A stretch of 64,000 nucleotides of DNA from Achromobacter piechaudii NBRC 102461 (GTDB lineage Bacteria > Pseudomonadota > Gammaproteobacteria > Burkholderiales > Burkholderiaceae_B): the NCBI RefSeq assembly GCF_001571245.1, contig NZ_BCTK01000001.1:1364001-1428000 (forward strand), written 5' to 3'. The translations under genes were made by a program, and so were the position numbers. Shown piece after piece: positions 22,333 to 30,898 of this stretch. Each line of letters starts with the position of its first letter. The stretch's first letter is position 1. The notes below the pieces were generated by a model. The model did no database searches. It saw only the letters and a list, made by a program, of their open reading frames with translations, and was not told the origin of the DNA.

Positions 22333-22355
22333 TGTATGTTGTACGATGACATACA
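22333..22355 (+). promoter_or_regulatory. Candidate GntR operator upstream of kdgD copy 2
   Basis: An inverted repeat TGTATG ... CATACA with 11 bases between, containing GTTGTACGATGAC (22338-22350), the same 13 bases as before kdgD copy 1. The first 10 bases, TGTATGTTGT, recur exactly at 26044 before the GntR gene. 71 bases upstream of the kdgD start. Confidence 0.62.
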
Positions 22356-22426
22356 TCTACTCGCGGGCCGACAAAATCCAGGCCCATTCGCTTTTCCTAT
22401 CCCTCCTTTCTTATTGGATGACAGGC

Positions 22427-23341
22427 ATGACGACTCCCCAGGAACTCAAAGAAATCGTTTCGGAAGGTTTGCTGTCCTTCCCCGTGACGGACTTTGACCA
22501 GAACGGCGATTTCAACGCCAAGACCTACGCCGCACGCCTCGAATGGCTGGCCCCTTACGGCGCCACGGCGCTGTTCGCTGCCGGCGGCACTGGCGAGTTC
22601 TTCTCCCTGGCGCCCCAGGAATATTCCGACGTCATCCGCACCGCCGTGCAGACCTGCGCCGGCAAGGTGCCGATCCTGGCTGGCGCCGGTGGCCCCACCC
22701 GCACCGCCATCGCTTACGCGCAAGAAGCCGAGCGCCAAGGCGCCAAGGGCATCCTGCTGCTGCCGCACTACCTGACCGAAGCCTCGCAGGACGGCATCGC
22801 CGCCCACGTCGAACAGGTCTGCAAGTCGGTCAAGATCGGCGTCATCGTCTACAACCGCGCGCAATCGCGTCTGTCGGCTGACAGCCTGGCCCAACTGGCC
22901 GAGCGCTGCCCCAACCTGGTCGGCTTCAAGGACGGCATCGGCGACATCGAAGCCATGGTCCGCATCCGCCGCAAGATGGGCGACCGCTTCTCGTACCTGG
23001 GTGGCCTGCCCACCGCCGAAGTCTATGCAGCCGCCTACCGCGCGCTGGGCGTGCCGGTTTACTCGTCGGCCGTGTTCAACTTCGTGCCCAAGACCGCGAT
23101 GGACTTCTACCGCGCCGTCGCGGCCGGTGACAGCGACACCACCAACCGCCTGCTGGATGATTTCTTCCTGCCCTACCTGGAAATCCGCAACCGCAAGGCC
23201 GGCTACGCCGTCAGCATCGTCAAGGCGGGCGCCAAGCTCGTCGGCCACGACGCCGGCCCCGTGCGTGCACCGTTGACCGACCTGACCGGCGAAGAAATGG
23301 AAATGCTCAACGCCCTCATCAAGAAGCTCGGCCCCCAGTAA
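22427..23341 (+). CDS. kdgD: 5-dehydro-4-deoxyglucarate dehydratase, copy 2
   Basis: 303 residues, differing from the copy at 8031 only at residues 187 (Asp here) and 232 (Val here). Nucleotide differences are scattered, mostly third-position silent changes and denser near the 5' end, while flanking DNA is unrelated. Active-site residues Tyr142 and Lys168 are kept. Same reaction: 5-dehydro-4-deoxy-D-glucarate to 2,5-dioxopentanoate, water and CO2. It is divergent from a Bug receptor gene and stands alone: a strong terminator follows and no dehydrogenase is next to it. Start at the ATG after GGATGACAGGC; ribosome site weak. Confidence 0.94.
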   Translation: MTTPQELKEIVSEGLLSFPVTDFDQNGDFNAKTYAARLEWLAPYGATALFAAGGTGEFFSLAPQEYSDVIRTAVQTCAGKVPILAGAGGPTRTAIAYAQEAERQGAKGILLLPHYLTEASQDGIAAHVEQVCKSVKIGVIVYNRAQSRLSADSLAQLAERCPNLVGFKDGIGDIEAMVRIRRKMGDRFSYLGGLPTAEVYAAAYRALGVPVYSSAVFNFVPKTAMDFYRAVAAGDSDTTNRLLDDFFLPYLEIRNRKAGYAVSIVKAGAKLVGHDAGPVRAPLTDLTGEEMEMLNALIKKLGPQ

Positions 23342-23375
23342 GCGCCGACCGCTTCAAGCCACTCGGCTGAACAAG

Positions 23376-23405
23376 ACGCCCTCGGATGACGAGGGCGTTT
23401 TTTTT
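23376..23405 (+). terminator. Rho-independent terminator after kdgD copy 2
   Basis: ACGCCCTCG-GATGA-CGAGGGCGT, a perfect 9-base-pair stem, followed by a run of eight T. It lies 35 bases after the kdgD stop and separates it from the convergent LysR gene. Confidence 0.92.
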
Positions 23406-23424
23406 CGCGATGACTCGTGCCGAA

Positions 23425-24315
23425 TCACAGTCCCTGCTTCGCTTCGTCGAGCAGCCATTGAGCAAACGCTTGTATTGGCTCTCTGCTCAGTCCGATGGGC
23501 TCGGGAAGGATGAGGCAGAAGGTTTTGGAAATGGTTTTCCCCTCTGGCCACGGGGCCACCAGACTTCCTCGCGCAAGTTCGGTTTCAACGTAGAGGCGCG
23601 GTACCAGCGCGACACCGAGGCCGCCCAATGCCGCTTCTATCAACATGCCATGAAGGTCATAGCGCGCGCCAATTGCAGGATTGGTCAGCGGGGTTCCCGT
23701 CTCCTGGGAGTACTGAAGCCAGGCGTCCGGATTCTGTCGTCGGTGCAAGCGCGGTAGTTCGTCCAGTGCGGTTTTTCGTTTGCGTCCAGCCAGAAGTTCA
23801 GGATGGCAAACGGGAATCAGCACTTCGTGCAAAAGTTGGTGAGTCCGCATTCCCGTCCACGCGGGATGCTCGAAATGAATCGCTGCATCGAATCCGCTCC
23901 CGGCCAGGACGAAAGGCTCCATACGCTCGGCCAAATGCACAGTGATGTTCGGATGCTTCCGCTGGAATCGTCCCAAGCGAGGAATGAGCCATCGCATCGC
24001 GAAGGTCGGGATGATGGCAATGTCCAGGCTCGCTCCATCGTTCGGCTGCCCCATCAAGTACTGACTGTCCCGATCCAGGCGGTCAAGCGATTCGCGGACC
24101 TGGGCCGCGTAGCGTTCCCCGTTGGGCAGAAGGCGGACACGATTGCCGACCCGTTCGAACAGCGTGACTCCAAGGAAGGCTTCCAGCCGACCAATCTGGC
24201 GACTGATGGCTCCTTCAGTCAAAGACATTTCCTCTGCCGCGCGCGCAAAGCTGCCGTGGCGGGCGGCCGCTTCGAATGCCATCAGGGCCGTGCTGCTGGG
24301 GATCTTCCTACGCAT
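23425..24315 (-). CDS. LysR-family regulator (GcvA-like) in a lower-GC block
   Basis: 296 residues from an ATG with AGGA 7 bases upstream; the frame is open 45 codons further upstream without a better start. N-terminal winged helix-turn-helix (STALMAFEAAARHGSFARAA, then TEGAISRQIGRLEAFLGVTLFER), then the substrate-binding domain from about residue 90 (LDIAIIPTFAMRWLIPRLGRF), as in GcvA-type regulators. It is divergent from the two-gene unit of an unknown protein and a metallo-hydrolase, which it probably controls. Base composition is visibly lower in GC than the neighbours, suggesting acquisition. Confidence 0.9.
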   Translation of the reverse strand: MRRKIPSSTALMAFEAAARHGSFARAAEEMSLTEGAISRQIGRLEAFLGVTLFERVGNRVRLLPNGERYAAQVRESLDRLDRDSQYLMGQPNDGASLDIAIIPTFAMRWLIPRLGRFQRKHPNITVHLAERMEPFVLAGSGFDAAIHFEHPAWTGMRTHQLLHEVLIPVCHPELLAGRKRKTALDELPRLHRRQNPDAWLQYSQETGTPLTNPAIGARYDLHGMLIEAALGGLGVALVPRLYVETELARGSLVAPWPEGKTISKTFCLILPEPIGLSREPIQAFAQWLLDEAKQGL

Positions 24316-24473
24316 GAGCGTTCCTGGCTTGAAGCTGGTGATCGGTTTAGCTTGATTTTTTGTCACTGAAGCATACCGACAAATCGTTTTGAACGCCGAT
24401 ATGCCGGTCATACCATGATGAAACGTCAACAACGAGGACCGAACGCACAAACGGTTCGGTAGCGAGTGATTCC

Positions 24474-25013
24474 ATGATCTATACCGTTGAGTGCAGCTTT
24501 GCCGACCCAGCCAGCGAAGCCGAGTGGAATGATTTCTACAGCCTGGAAAAGCTGCCCGCGCTCATTTCCGTGAGCGGATTCCATACTTCGCAGCGCTTCA
24601 AAGCGTTGAGCACTGCTTGCCCCGTCTACCTTGCCTTGCACTCGATCGACGGGCTGGCCGTGCTTGAGGGCGATGAGTACCGCCAGAAGGGTGGCGGCAA
24701 TTTCGCTCGCTGGCAGCAGCACATCACCGATTGGCGCCGCAATCTTTATGGCGGCCTTGAACGCGCGCCTGCCATCGGTGAAGAAGACCATCTGATCGTG
24801 AGCGCGGCCGGTCCCGAGCCGCTGATCGAGATGGGGCTCAAGCCTGATCTGATGCGGGCCGTCGCATTGGAGAAATTTCCGGAAAACAGGTGGCTGGCGA
24901 AGCTGGATCGCTCCATCGGTCTCAGTGTGGAAACCCTTCCGAAGGACGTGCATCTCTATGCCCCGATGACCGCGCAATTGACGCCTTCATGGCGCGACGG
25001 GATGAGGCCATAA
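24474..25013 (+). CDS. Conserved-looking protein of unknown function, possibly a dimeric alpha/beta-barrel fold
   Basis: 179 residues, no signal peptide or membrane segment. The start MIYTVECSFADPASEAEWNDFYSLEKLPALISVSG has the layout of a ferredoxin-like alpha/beta barrel (EthD/ABM-like strand, helix with a conserved Trp/Tyr, strand), and a second half beginning near LIEMGLKPDLMRAVALEKF may repeat it. I do not recognise a specific family. It precedes the metallo-hydrolase gene on the same strand by 95 bases and is divergent from a LysR regulator, so an enzyme or accessory protein in a small catabolic unit is plausible. GC content is lower than that of the surrounding genes. Confidence 0.65.
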   Translation: MIYTVECSFADPASEAEWNDFYSLEKLPALISVSGFHTSQRFKALSTACPVYLALHSIDGLAVLEGDEYRQKGGGNFARWQQHITDWRRNLYGGLERAPAIGEEDHLIVSAAGPEPLIEMGLKPDLMRAVALEKFPENRWLAKLDRSIGLSVETLPKDVHLYAPMTAQLTPSWRDGMRP

Positions 25014-25108
25014 AGCGCCATACAGGGCTGACGGCGCGCATCCGTTGCTTCGGCTATCCGACCCCTGCCATCTACGCGCGGAACTGATGACGCACAAGGA
25101 GCGCCACA

Positions 25109-25948
25109 ATGAACAAAATGAAATTTCCAGGCCAGCAGATCGGAGAGTTTTCGGTCACGGCCATCAGTGACGGATACCTATTCGCAAGTCTGGATCTTCT
25201 CTCCAATATCGATTCCATGGAGGCGTCCAAGTTGCAGCAGGACGCAGGCGTGAGCGACCCTTCCTCAATCCACATCAACTGCTATCTGGTGCGGGGATGG
25301 GGTCGCACGATCCTCATCGACGCAGGCGCTGGTGGATTCAAGCAATGGGGTGGAAAGTTGATCGCGAATCTCGCACTTGCTGGGGTGCAGCCCTCTGACA
25401 TTGACACCATTCTTCTGACGCATGCCCATCCCGACCATGTTGGGGGGCTGCTTGACTCGTCAGGGGAAGCTGCCTTTCCCGATGCAGAGTTAGTCATCCA
25501 CCAGCGTGAGGTTTCTTTTTGGAAGGATGATGGCAACCTCAGCCGGGCGAGCGAGCGGGCTCGTGGCAACTTTCTGTTTGCCCGGAAGGTGTTCGATCAA
25601 TATCGGGAGAAGATGCGCACGTTTACTGATCGCGAAGTTCTGCCTGGCATTGGCGCCGTGCCCCTTCCCGGACATACCGCAGGGCATTCCGGTTACCGCA
25701 TCGAATCCGATGATCGTAGTCTGTTGATTTGGGGGGATATCGTTCATTTCCCCCAGATCCAGATTGCTCGTCCCGACGTATCCATTGCATTCGATCAAGA
25801 TCCGATTCTTTCAGCCGAAACACGATCAAAACTGTTGGATGTTGTCAGCTCGGACAAAATCCTTATTGCTGGCATGCACCTTGGCGAGCTTGGATTCGGG
25901 CACATCAAGCGTAACGGTGCGCTCTACGAGATTTCCTATGAAGCCTAG
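25109..25948 (+). CDS. MBL-fold metallo-hydrolase (lactonase-like)
   Basis: 279 residues from an ATG after AAGGAGCGCCACA. The metallo-beta-lactamase site is intact: LLTHAHPDHVGG gives His105, His107, Asp109 and His110; LPGHTAGHSGYRI supplies a further His; LLIWGDIVHFPQIQ a bridging Asp; and IAGMHLGELGFG the last His. No signal peptide is apparent, so cytoplasmic. The arrangement resembles AHL-lactonase-like hydrolases that open lactones or esters, but the substrate cannot be deduced. GC is clearly lower than around it. Likely co-transcribed with the upstream unknown protein. Confidence 0.88.
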   Translation: MNKMKFPGQQIGEFSVTAISDGYLFASLDLLSNIDSMEASKLQQDAGVSDPSSIHINCYLVRGWGRTILIDAGAGGFKQWGGKLIANLALAGVQPSDIDTILLTHAHPDHVGGLLDSSGEAAFPDAELVIHQREVSFWKDDGNLSRASERARGNFLFARKVFDQYREKMRTFTDREVLPGIGAVPLPGHTAGHSGYRIESDDRSLLIWGDIVHFPQIQIARPDVSIAFDQDPILSAETRSKLLDVVSSDKILIAGMHLGELGFGHIKRNGALYEISYEA

Positions 25949-26042
25949 CGGTCGGTGGAGACAAGACTTCGTGGATAGGTGATGCACCGTGAGCCAACAA
26001 TACCGGTATGCAAACACCGCCATTGAAACCACGCCTTGAAGC

Positions 26043-26060
26043 CTGTATGTTGTCATACAG
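26043..26060 (+). promoter_or_regulatory. Candidate operator upstream of the GntR gene
   Basis: CTGTATG-TTGT-CATACAG, perfect 7-base arms around four bases, 136 bases upstream of the GntR start. It shares TGTATGTTGT with the site before kdgD copy 2. Autoregulation by the GntR protein is the simplest reading. Confidence 0.58.
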
Positions 26061-26195
26061 CATGCGCTTTTCAGGCGCGCCGTGTGCTCAAACCGCCCCG
26101 CACGCCGTCTGTCGCCCACCCCGGAGGGCGTACACTTGCGGCTCCGGACGCGGGCCCCGCCCGCCAATACTGCCCTACCCCCTATAAGAGAGACG

Positions 26196-26924
26196 ATGGA
26201 AACTCCCGCCCGGCCCCGCCAGCGTTCGCGCCTGACAGACGTGGTCATCGAGGAACTGAACAAGCGCCTGGATGCCCGCACCTATCGCGCCGGCGACAAG
26301 CTGCCGTCGGAACATGCGCTGTGCGATGAATTCAACGTTAGCCGCACCGTCATCCGCGAAGCGGTAGCGTCGATGCGCCTGAGCGGCCGGCTGGTCAGCA
26401 AGCCCGGCATCGGCGTGTTCGTCACCGAAGACCGCGAAAAGCCCATCGACTTCGTCGTCGAACCCGCAACCGATCCGCGCTGGGCGCTGCACATCATGGA
26501 GCTGCGCGCCGGGCTGGAAGTCGAAGCCTGTGGGCTGGCGGCCGAGCGCCGCAGCGCCTCCGACCTGAGCGGCATCGTCGAAGCCTTCGATGCCTTCAAC
26601 CGCGCTACGCGCGACATGGAAGCGGCCGTCAAGGCGGACTACGAGTTCCACCTGTCCATCGCCAAGGCCTCCAACAACCCGCATTTTCCGGCGCTGCTCA
26701 AGGCGGCGGTGCGCGACGTCATGCTGGACCTGAACATCAAGCACGGCGGCAAGACACCCGAAGAACTGGAAACCTACGAAACGCGCAACGTGCGCGAACA
26801 CGAAGCCATCCTGACGGCCATCATGCGCCGCGATCCCGGCGCCGCGCGCGCCGCCATGGCCCGCCATCTGGGCGACAGCATTGCGCGCTACCGCAAGCTG
26901 CTGTCGCACGCCCCCGCGCCGTAA
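26196..26924 (+). CDS. GntR-family (FadR/FCD type) regulator of aldarate genes
   Basis: 242 residues from the ATG after AAGAGAGACG. N-terminal winged helix: LTDVVIEELNKRLDARTYRAGDKLPSEHALCDEFNVSRTVIREAV, the standard GntR pattern, then a C-terminal all-helical FCD effector domain from about 75, with Asp/His positions for a metal (DYEFHLSIAKASNNPHF and REHEAILTAIMRRD). FCD regulators bind organic acids and release DNA. A perfect palindrome related to the kdgD operators precedes the gene. It is probably the regulator for both aldarate loci, equivalent in role to the GguR group of aldarate regulators; this assignment is inference. Confidence 0.9.
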   Translation: METPARPRQRSRLTDVVIEELNKRLDARTYRAGDKLPSEHALCDEFNVSRTVIREAVASMRLSGRLVSKPGIGVFVTEDREKPIDFVVEPATDPRWALHIMELRAGLEVEACGLAAERRSASDLSGIVEAFDAFNRATRDMEAAVKADYEFHLSIAKASNNPHFPALLKAAVRDVMLDLNIKHGGKTPEELETYETRNVREHEAILTAIMRRDPGAARAAMARHLGDSIARYRKLLSHAPAP

Positions 26925-27366
26925 GGCGGCGATTCTCTTGCACGAACCGTGTCCGCCCCGTCACGGGCGGCACGGCAATTACGGGAATCCCCTTACTTGC
27001 TCACTTGTATGACAGCTGCCATCATACGTCTCATGACTTAGCGATCCGCATTGACGCCCAGCCTGCTGGCGCGGCAAGCCGCAAAGCCTGACCCTCGTTA
27101 TGACCCTCGTTGTACAAGTACCGCCGATGAGTCCGATCCTCTCTCTACGCACGACGTTCCAGCGCTACACGACGCGTATCCATCGGCACACCCCCTGACC
27201 GCCTGACCCGGCGCGTCCCGCCCTTATCGGGCCCGCTTTCCTTCCCCTTTCGCGTACACATTCCGTTGCCGCCCCTGGCTGGCGCTCGGCTGCGCGTGCG
27301 CGGGAGGTTTCGGCTACCCCCGCTTATCCCAAGCGTTTTCGACCCCCCTCCCCAGGAGCAATCTCC
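26925..27366. other. 442-base intergenic region between the GntR gene and the amino-acid ABC operon
   Basis: No gene is supported; long frames on the minus strand are shadows of the downstream gene. It holds a CCGCCC-N6-GGGCGG hairpin at 26953-26970 without T-run after the GntR gene, an operator-like inverted repeat at 27006-27028, TTGTACAA at 27110, and the ribosome site CAGGAG before the binding-protein gene. The middle part is pyrimidine-rich and probably contains the operon promoter, which I cannot pin down. Confidence 0.6.
27006..27028. promoter_or_regulatory. Inverted repeat resembling the GntR operators
   Basis: TGTATGA and TCATACG (one mismatch) separated by 9 bases with CAGCTG at the centre. 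The TGTATG/CATACG arms are like the sites at 22333 and 26043. It lies 82 bases after the GntR gene and 338 bases before the binding-protein gene, so its target is unclear. Confidence 0.35.
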
Positions 27367-28383
27367 ATGCGTAAGTTTCTGACCACCGCCGTTGCGGCGA
27401 CTTTGCTGTGCGTCGCCTCTGGCGCGCAAGCCGGCGTGACGTTCGATGCCGTCAAGAAAAAGGGTTTCTTGCAGTGCGGCTTCGCCGGCATTCCCGGCTT
27501 CTCGGTGTTGGATAGCAAGGGCGAATGGACGGGCCTGGATGTGGACATGTGCCGCGCCGTGGCCGCCGCCATGTTCGGCGACGCATCCAAGGTCAAGGGC
27601 AACGTGCTGACCGCGCAAGCCAAGTTCACCGCGCTGCAATCGGGCGAGATCGACATGCTCTCGCGCAACACCACGCAGACGCTGACCCGCGACACCACGC
27701 TGGGCCTGATCGGCGTGGGCGTGAACTTCTATGACGCGCAGGGCCTGATCGTCAAGAAGTCGATGAACGTGAAAAGCGTGAAGGAGCTGGACGGCGCGAC
27801 GATCTGCGTGCAGCCCGGCACCACCACCGAACTGAATCTGGCGGACTACTTCCGCAGCCGCGGCCTGACCTTCAAGCCGGTGCTGGTCGAGAACTACGAC
27901 GAGAACTTCCGCCTGCTGGAATCGGGCCGCTGCGACGCCTACACGAACGACAAGTCCAACACCGCCGCCAACATGCGCACGCGCCTGGCCAAGCCGGAAG
28001 ACTGGGAAATCCTGAGCGAGAACCTGTCGAAAGAACCGCTGGGCCCGATGGTCCGCCAAGGCGACGAGCAATGGTTCAACGTGGTGCGCTGGTCGCTGAA
28101 CGCGATGCTGGAAGCCGAGGAATACGGCATCACGTCCAAGAACGTGGACGAGATGTTGAAGAGCACCAATCCGAACGTGCAGCGCATCCTGGGCGTGACG
28201 CCGGGCATGGGCAAGAACCTGGGCCTGGACGACAAGTGGGCCTACAACATCATCAAGCAAGTGGGCAATTACGGCGAAAGCTATGACCGCGCGATGGGCA
28301 AGGACAGCCCCCTGAAGCTGGAGCGCGGCCTGAACAAGCAATGGACCCAGGGCGGCCTGATGTACGGCTGGCCCGTGCGTTAA
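27367..28383 (+). CDS. aapJ: General L-amino acid ABC transporter, periplasmic binding protein
   Basis: 338 residues with a Sec signal peptide 1-22 (ending GAQAG). The mature sequence VKKKGFLQCGFAGIPGFSVLDSKGEWTGLDVDMCRAVAAA and the following TPGMGKNLGLDDKW are characteristic of the AapJ/BztA group, which binds many L-amino acids. About 20 residues longer than glutamine-type binding proteins, as usual for the group. First gene of an operon with an aminotransferase, two permeases and an ATPase. A perfect hairpin follows the stop, which fits higher expression of the binding protein than of the membrane genes. The symbol is by family resemblance. Confidence 0.9.
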   Translation: MRKFLTTAVAATLLCVASGAQAGVTFDAVKKKGFLQCGFAGIPGFSVLDSKGEWTGLDVDMCRAVAAAMFGDASKVKGNVLTAQAKFTALQSGEIDMLSRNTTQTLTRDTTLGLIGVGVNFYDAQGLIVKKSMNVKSVKELDGATICVQPGTTTELNLADYFRSRGLTFKPVLVENYDENFRLLESGRCDAYTNDKSNTAANMRTRLAKPEDWEILSENLSKEPLGPMVRQGDEQWFNVVRWSLNAMLEAEEYGITSKNVDEMLKSTNPNVQRILGVTPGMGKNLGLDDKWAYNIIKQVGNYGESYDRAMGKDSPLKLERGLNKQWTQGGLMYGWPVR

Positions 28384-28406
28384 ACCTGCGCGCCGCGCGC
28401 CCTTGC

Positions 28407-28437
28407 GCGGCTTCGCAGCGCCTGCGAAGCCGCTTTT
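28407..28437 (+). terminator. Strong hairpin inside the amino-acid transporter operon
   Basis: GCGGCTTCGCAG-CGC-CTGCGAAGCCGC, a perfect 12-base-pair stem followed by TTTTCTCTTT, 23 bases after the binding-protein stop and 58 bases before the aminotransferase start. It may be a partial terminator or a block to 3' mRNA decay; both raise the binding protein relative to the downstream genes. Confidence 0.7.
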
Positions 28438-28494
28438 CTCTTTACCCGCAAGCCCGGCCGCGCACGGCCCCGTTTGCTTCTTTACGTAGTCATC

Positions 28495-29703
28495 ATGAAC
28501 AGCATCGTCAACGCCCGCCTGAAACAGATCAAACCTTCGCCCAGCATGGCCGCCAAGATCGTCGTCGACGAACTGCGCCGCCAGGGCCGCGAAATCGCCG
28601 ACTTCACGCTAGGCGAACCCGACATGCCCACGCCCGCCCACATCGCGCGCGCCGGGCAGGACGCGATTGCCAGCGGCGACATCCGCTACACCAGCCCGAA
28701 CGGCACGGTGGGCCTGCGCCGCGCCATCGCCAACAGCCTGGAGCTGGGCCTGGGCGTGTCCTACGGCATGGACCAGATCACCGTGGGCGCCGGCGCCAAG
28801 CAGATCATCGGCGCCGCGCTGACGGCCAGCCTGGAACCGGGCGACGAGGTCATCGTGTGCGCGCCGTACTGGGTGTCGTACCCGGACATGGTGTTGCTGA
28901 ACGAAGGCAAGCCCGTCGTCGTGACCGGTCCGGAGTCGCAGGGGTTCAAGCTGGACGCCGCCACGCTGGAAGCCGCGATCACGCCGCGCACGCGCTGGCT
29001 GATCCTGAATTCGCCCAGCAACCCCAGCGGCGCGGTCTACAGCGCCGCTGAATTGCGCGCGCTGACCGACGTGCTGGTGCGCCATCCGCAGGTCTGGATC
29101 CTGAGCGACGAGATCTACGCGCCCTTCTGCTACAGCGGCCAGGCGCATGCTTCGCCCGTGCAGGTGGAACCGTCGCTCATCGAGCGCACGCTGATCGTCA
29201 ACGGCATGTCCAAGTCCTATGCCATGACCGGCTGGCGCGTGGGCTACGGCGCGGGCCCGGCCGAGCTGATCAAGGCGATGAGCACGGTGATGTCGCAAAG
29301 CACCTCCTGCCCCAGCGCGATTTCGCAAGTGGCCGCGCAAGCCGCCCTGGAAGGCGACCAGTCCAGCGTCACGCAGATGGTCGACATCTTCAAGGCGCGC
29401 CGCGACCTGATCGTGCGCCGCCTGAACGCCATTCCCGGCATCTCGTGCGCGATGCCCGACGGCGCGTTCTACGTGTACGCCAATGTGCAGGGCCTGATCG
29501 GCCGCACCGGTCCGGCGGGCGAACTGAAGACCGATCTGGACGTCAGCCTGTTCTTCCTGCGCGAAGCCGGCGTCGCGGTGATCGATGGCGGTTCGTATGG
29601 CTTGTCGCCCTATGTGCGCTTCTCGTTCGCCACGTCCACCGAAGTCATCGAACAGGGCATGGACCGCCTGGAAGCAGCCGTCAAAGTCTTGATGGCGGAC
29701 TGA
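28495..29703 (+). CDS. Class I/II pyridoxal-phosphate aminotransferase (aspartate aminotransferase-like)
   Basis: 402 residues from the ATG at 28495 rather than an in-frame upstream start. Fold type I features: SPNGTVGLRRAI, VGAGAKQII (PLP phosphate loop), LNSPSNPSGAVY with Asn176, LSDEIYAPFCY with Asp205, the PLP lysine Lys240 in NGMSKSYAMTGWRVGYG with Arg248, and YVRFSFAT with the carboxylate-binding Arg near the end. This is the prokaryotic aspartate/aromatic aminotransferase group. Its place between a binding protein gene and permease genes suggests it transaminates imported amino acids to keto acids. The exact amino acid is unknown. Confidence 0.9.
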   Translation: MNSIVNARLKQIKPSPSMAAKIVVDELRRQGREIADFTLGEPDMPTPAHIARAGQDAIASGDIRYTSPNGTVGLRRAIANSLELGLGVSYGMDQITVGAGAKQIIGAALTASLEPGDEVIVCAPYWVSYPDMVLLNEGKPVVVTGPESQGFKLDAATLEAAITPRTRWLILNSPSNPSGAVYSAAELRALTDVLVRHPQVWILSDEIYAPFCYSGQAHASPVQVEPSLIERTLIVNGMSKSYAMTGWRVGYGAGPAELIKAMSTVMSQSTSCPSAISQVAAQAALEGDQSSVTQMVDIFKARRDLIVRRLNAIPGISCAMPDGAFYVYANVQGLIGRTGPAGELKTDLDVSLFFLREAGVAVIDGGSYGLSPYVRFSFATSTEVIEQGMDRLEAAVKVLMAD

Positions 29704-29706
29704 GTC

Positions 29707-30897
29707 GTGGCTCAAATCACCACGCAAACCCCGGCGCCGCGGCCCGCGCACCGGGTGTCCTGGAACGATCCGGCCACGCGTGCGCTGGTCTACCAGGTGC
29801 TTGCCCTGACGCTGGTCGGGGCAGGCGTCTGGTTCCTGGTGCACAACACGCTGCACAACCTGTCGATGCGCAACATCGCCACGGGTTTCGGCTTTCTGAA
29901 CCGCGAGGCGGGCTTTGCCATTGGCGAATCCGTCATCGCCTACGGCCCCGCCGACACCTATGGGCGCGCCATCTTCGTGGGCGTGCTGAACACGCTGCGG
30001 GTGGGCCTGCTGGCGCTGGTCGCCGCGACGCTTTTGGGCGTCCTGATCGGCGTCGGGCGCTTGTCCAAGAACTGGCTGGTCAAGAAAATCACCTCGGTCT
30101 ACGTCGAGGTGATGCGCAACGTGCCGCTCTTGCTGCAACTGTTCTTCTGGTATGCGCTGATCACAGAAAACATGCCCGGCCCCCGCCAGGCGCACAACCC
30201 GCTGCCCGGCGTATTCATTTCCAACCGGGGCCTGAAAGTGCCCGGGCTGGAAGGCGCATCGCTGGACTGGATGCTGGGCGGACTGGCGTTGGCCATTGTT
30301 GCGATCCTGCTGCTGGGCCACTGGGGCGCCAAGCGCCAGGAAGCCACGGGGCGCGTGTTTCCGCTGGGCCGCTGGGCGATTGGGCTGTTGCTGGCGCTGC
30401 CCGCGCTGGGGTGGCTGGCCAGCGGCGCGTCGCTGACGCTGGACATGCCGCAACTGCGCGGCTTCAACTTCGTCGGCGGACTGACCCTGACGCCTGAGTT
30501 CGTCGCCCTGTTCCTGGGCCTGACCGTCTACACCTCGGCCTTCATCGCCGAAGTGGTGCGGTCGGGCATCCAGGCCGTCAACAACGGCCAATGGGAAGCG
30601 GCCGGTTCGCTGGGCCTGCCGCGCGCGAAGGTGTTGCGGCTGGTCGTGCTGCCGCAGGCGCTGCGCGTGATCATCCCGCCGATGACCAGCCAGTATCTGA
30701 ACCTGCTCAAGAACAGTTCGCTGGCGGTCGCGATTGGTTATCCCGACATCGTCTCGGTCGTGAACACCACGCTGAACCAGACCGGACAGGCCATCGAAGG
30801 CATTCTCATCATCATGGGCGCATACCTGACGGTCAGCCTGTCGATCTCGATATTCATGAATTGGTACAACAAGCGCATCGCGCTGGTGGAGCGTTGA
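29707..30897 (+). CDS. aapQ: General L-amino acid ABC transporter permease
   Basis: 396 residues starting at GTG, 3 bases after the aminotransferase stop. Much longer than ordinary His/Glu permeases because of an insertion in the middle (about 150-255), a trait of AapQ. Transmembrane segments at about 28-48 and 90-120, in the insertion, and in the C-terminal HisM-like core, which has the EAA-type loop (SGIQAVNNGQWEAAGSLGLPRAKVLRLVVLPQAL, split by me from a longer conserved stretch). It forms the inner-membrane channel with the next gene. Confidence 0.92.
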   Translation: MAQITTQTPAPRPAHRVSWNDPATRALVYQVLALTLVGAGVWFLVHNTLHNLSMRNIATGFGFLNREAGFAIGESVIAYGPADTYGRAIFVGVLNTLRVGLLALVAATLLGVLIGVGRLSKNWLVKKITSVYVEVMRNVPLLLQLFFWYALITENMPGPRQAHNPLPGVFISNRGLKVPGLEGASLDWMLGGLALAIVAILLLGHWGAKRQEATGRVFPLGRWAIGLLLALPALGWLASGASLTLDMPQLRGFNFVGGLTLTPEFVALFLGLTVYTSAFIAEVVRSGIQAVNNGQWEAAGSLGLPRAKVLRLVVLPQALRVIIPPMTSQYLNLLKNSSLAVAIGYPDIVSVVNTTLNQTGQAIEGILIIMGAYLTVSLSISIFMNWYNKRIALVER

Positions 30898-30898
30898 T

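Noticed and set aside
26953-26970. CCGCCC-N6-GGGCGG hairpin after the GntR gene
   Set aside because: No T-run follows, so a rho-independent terminator cannot be claimed.
27110-27117. TTGTACAA as a further GntR operator
   Set aside because: Only 8 bases of symmetry and it lacks the ATGAC part and the TGTATG arms; too weak to count as a site.
27145-28341. 398-codon open frame on the minus strand covering the region before aapJ
   Set aside because: Mostly antisense to aapJ; the part in the intergenic region is low-complexity and has no domain.
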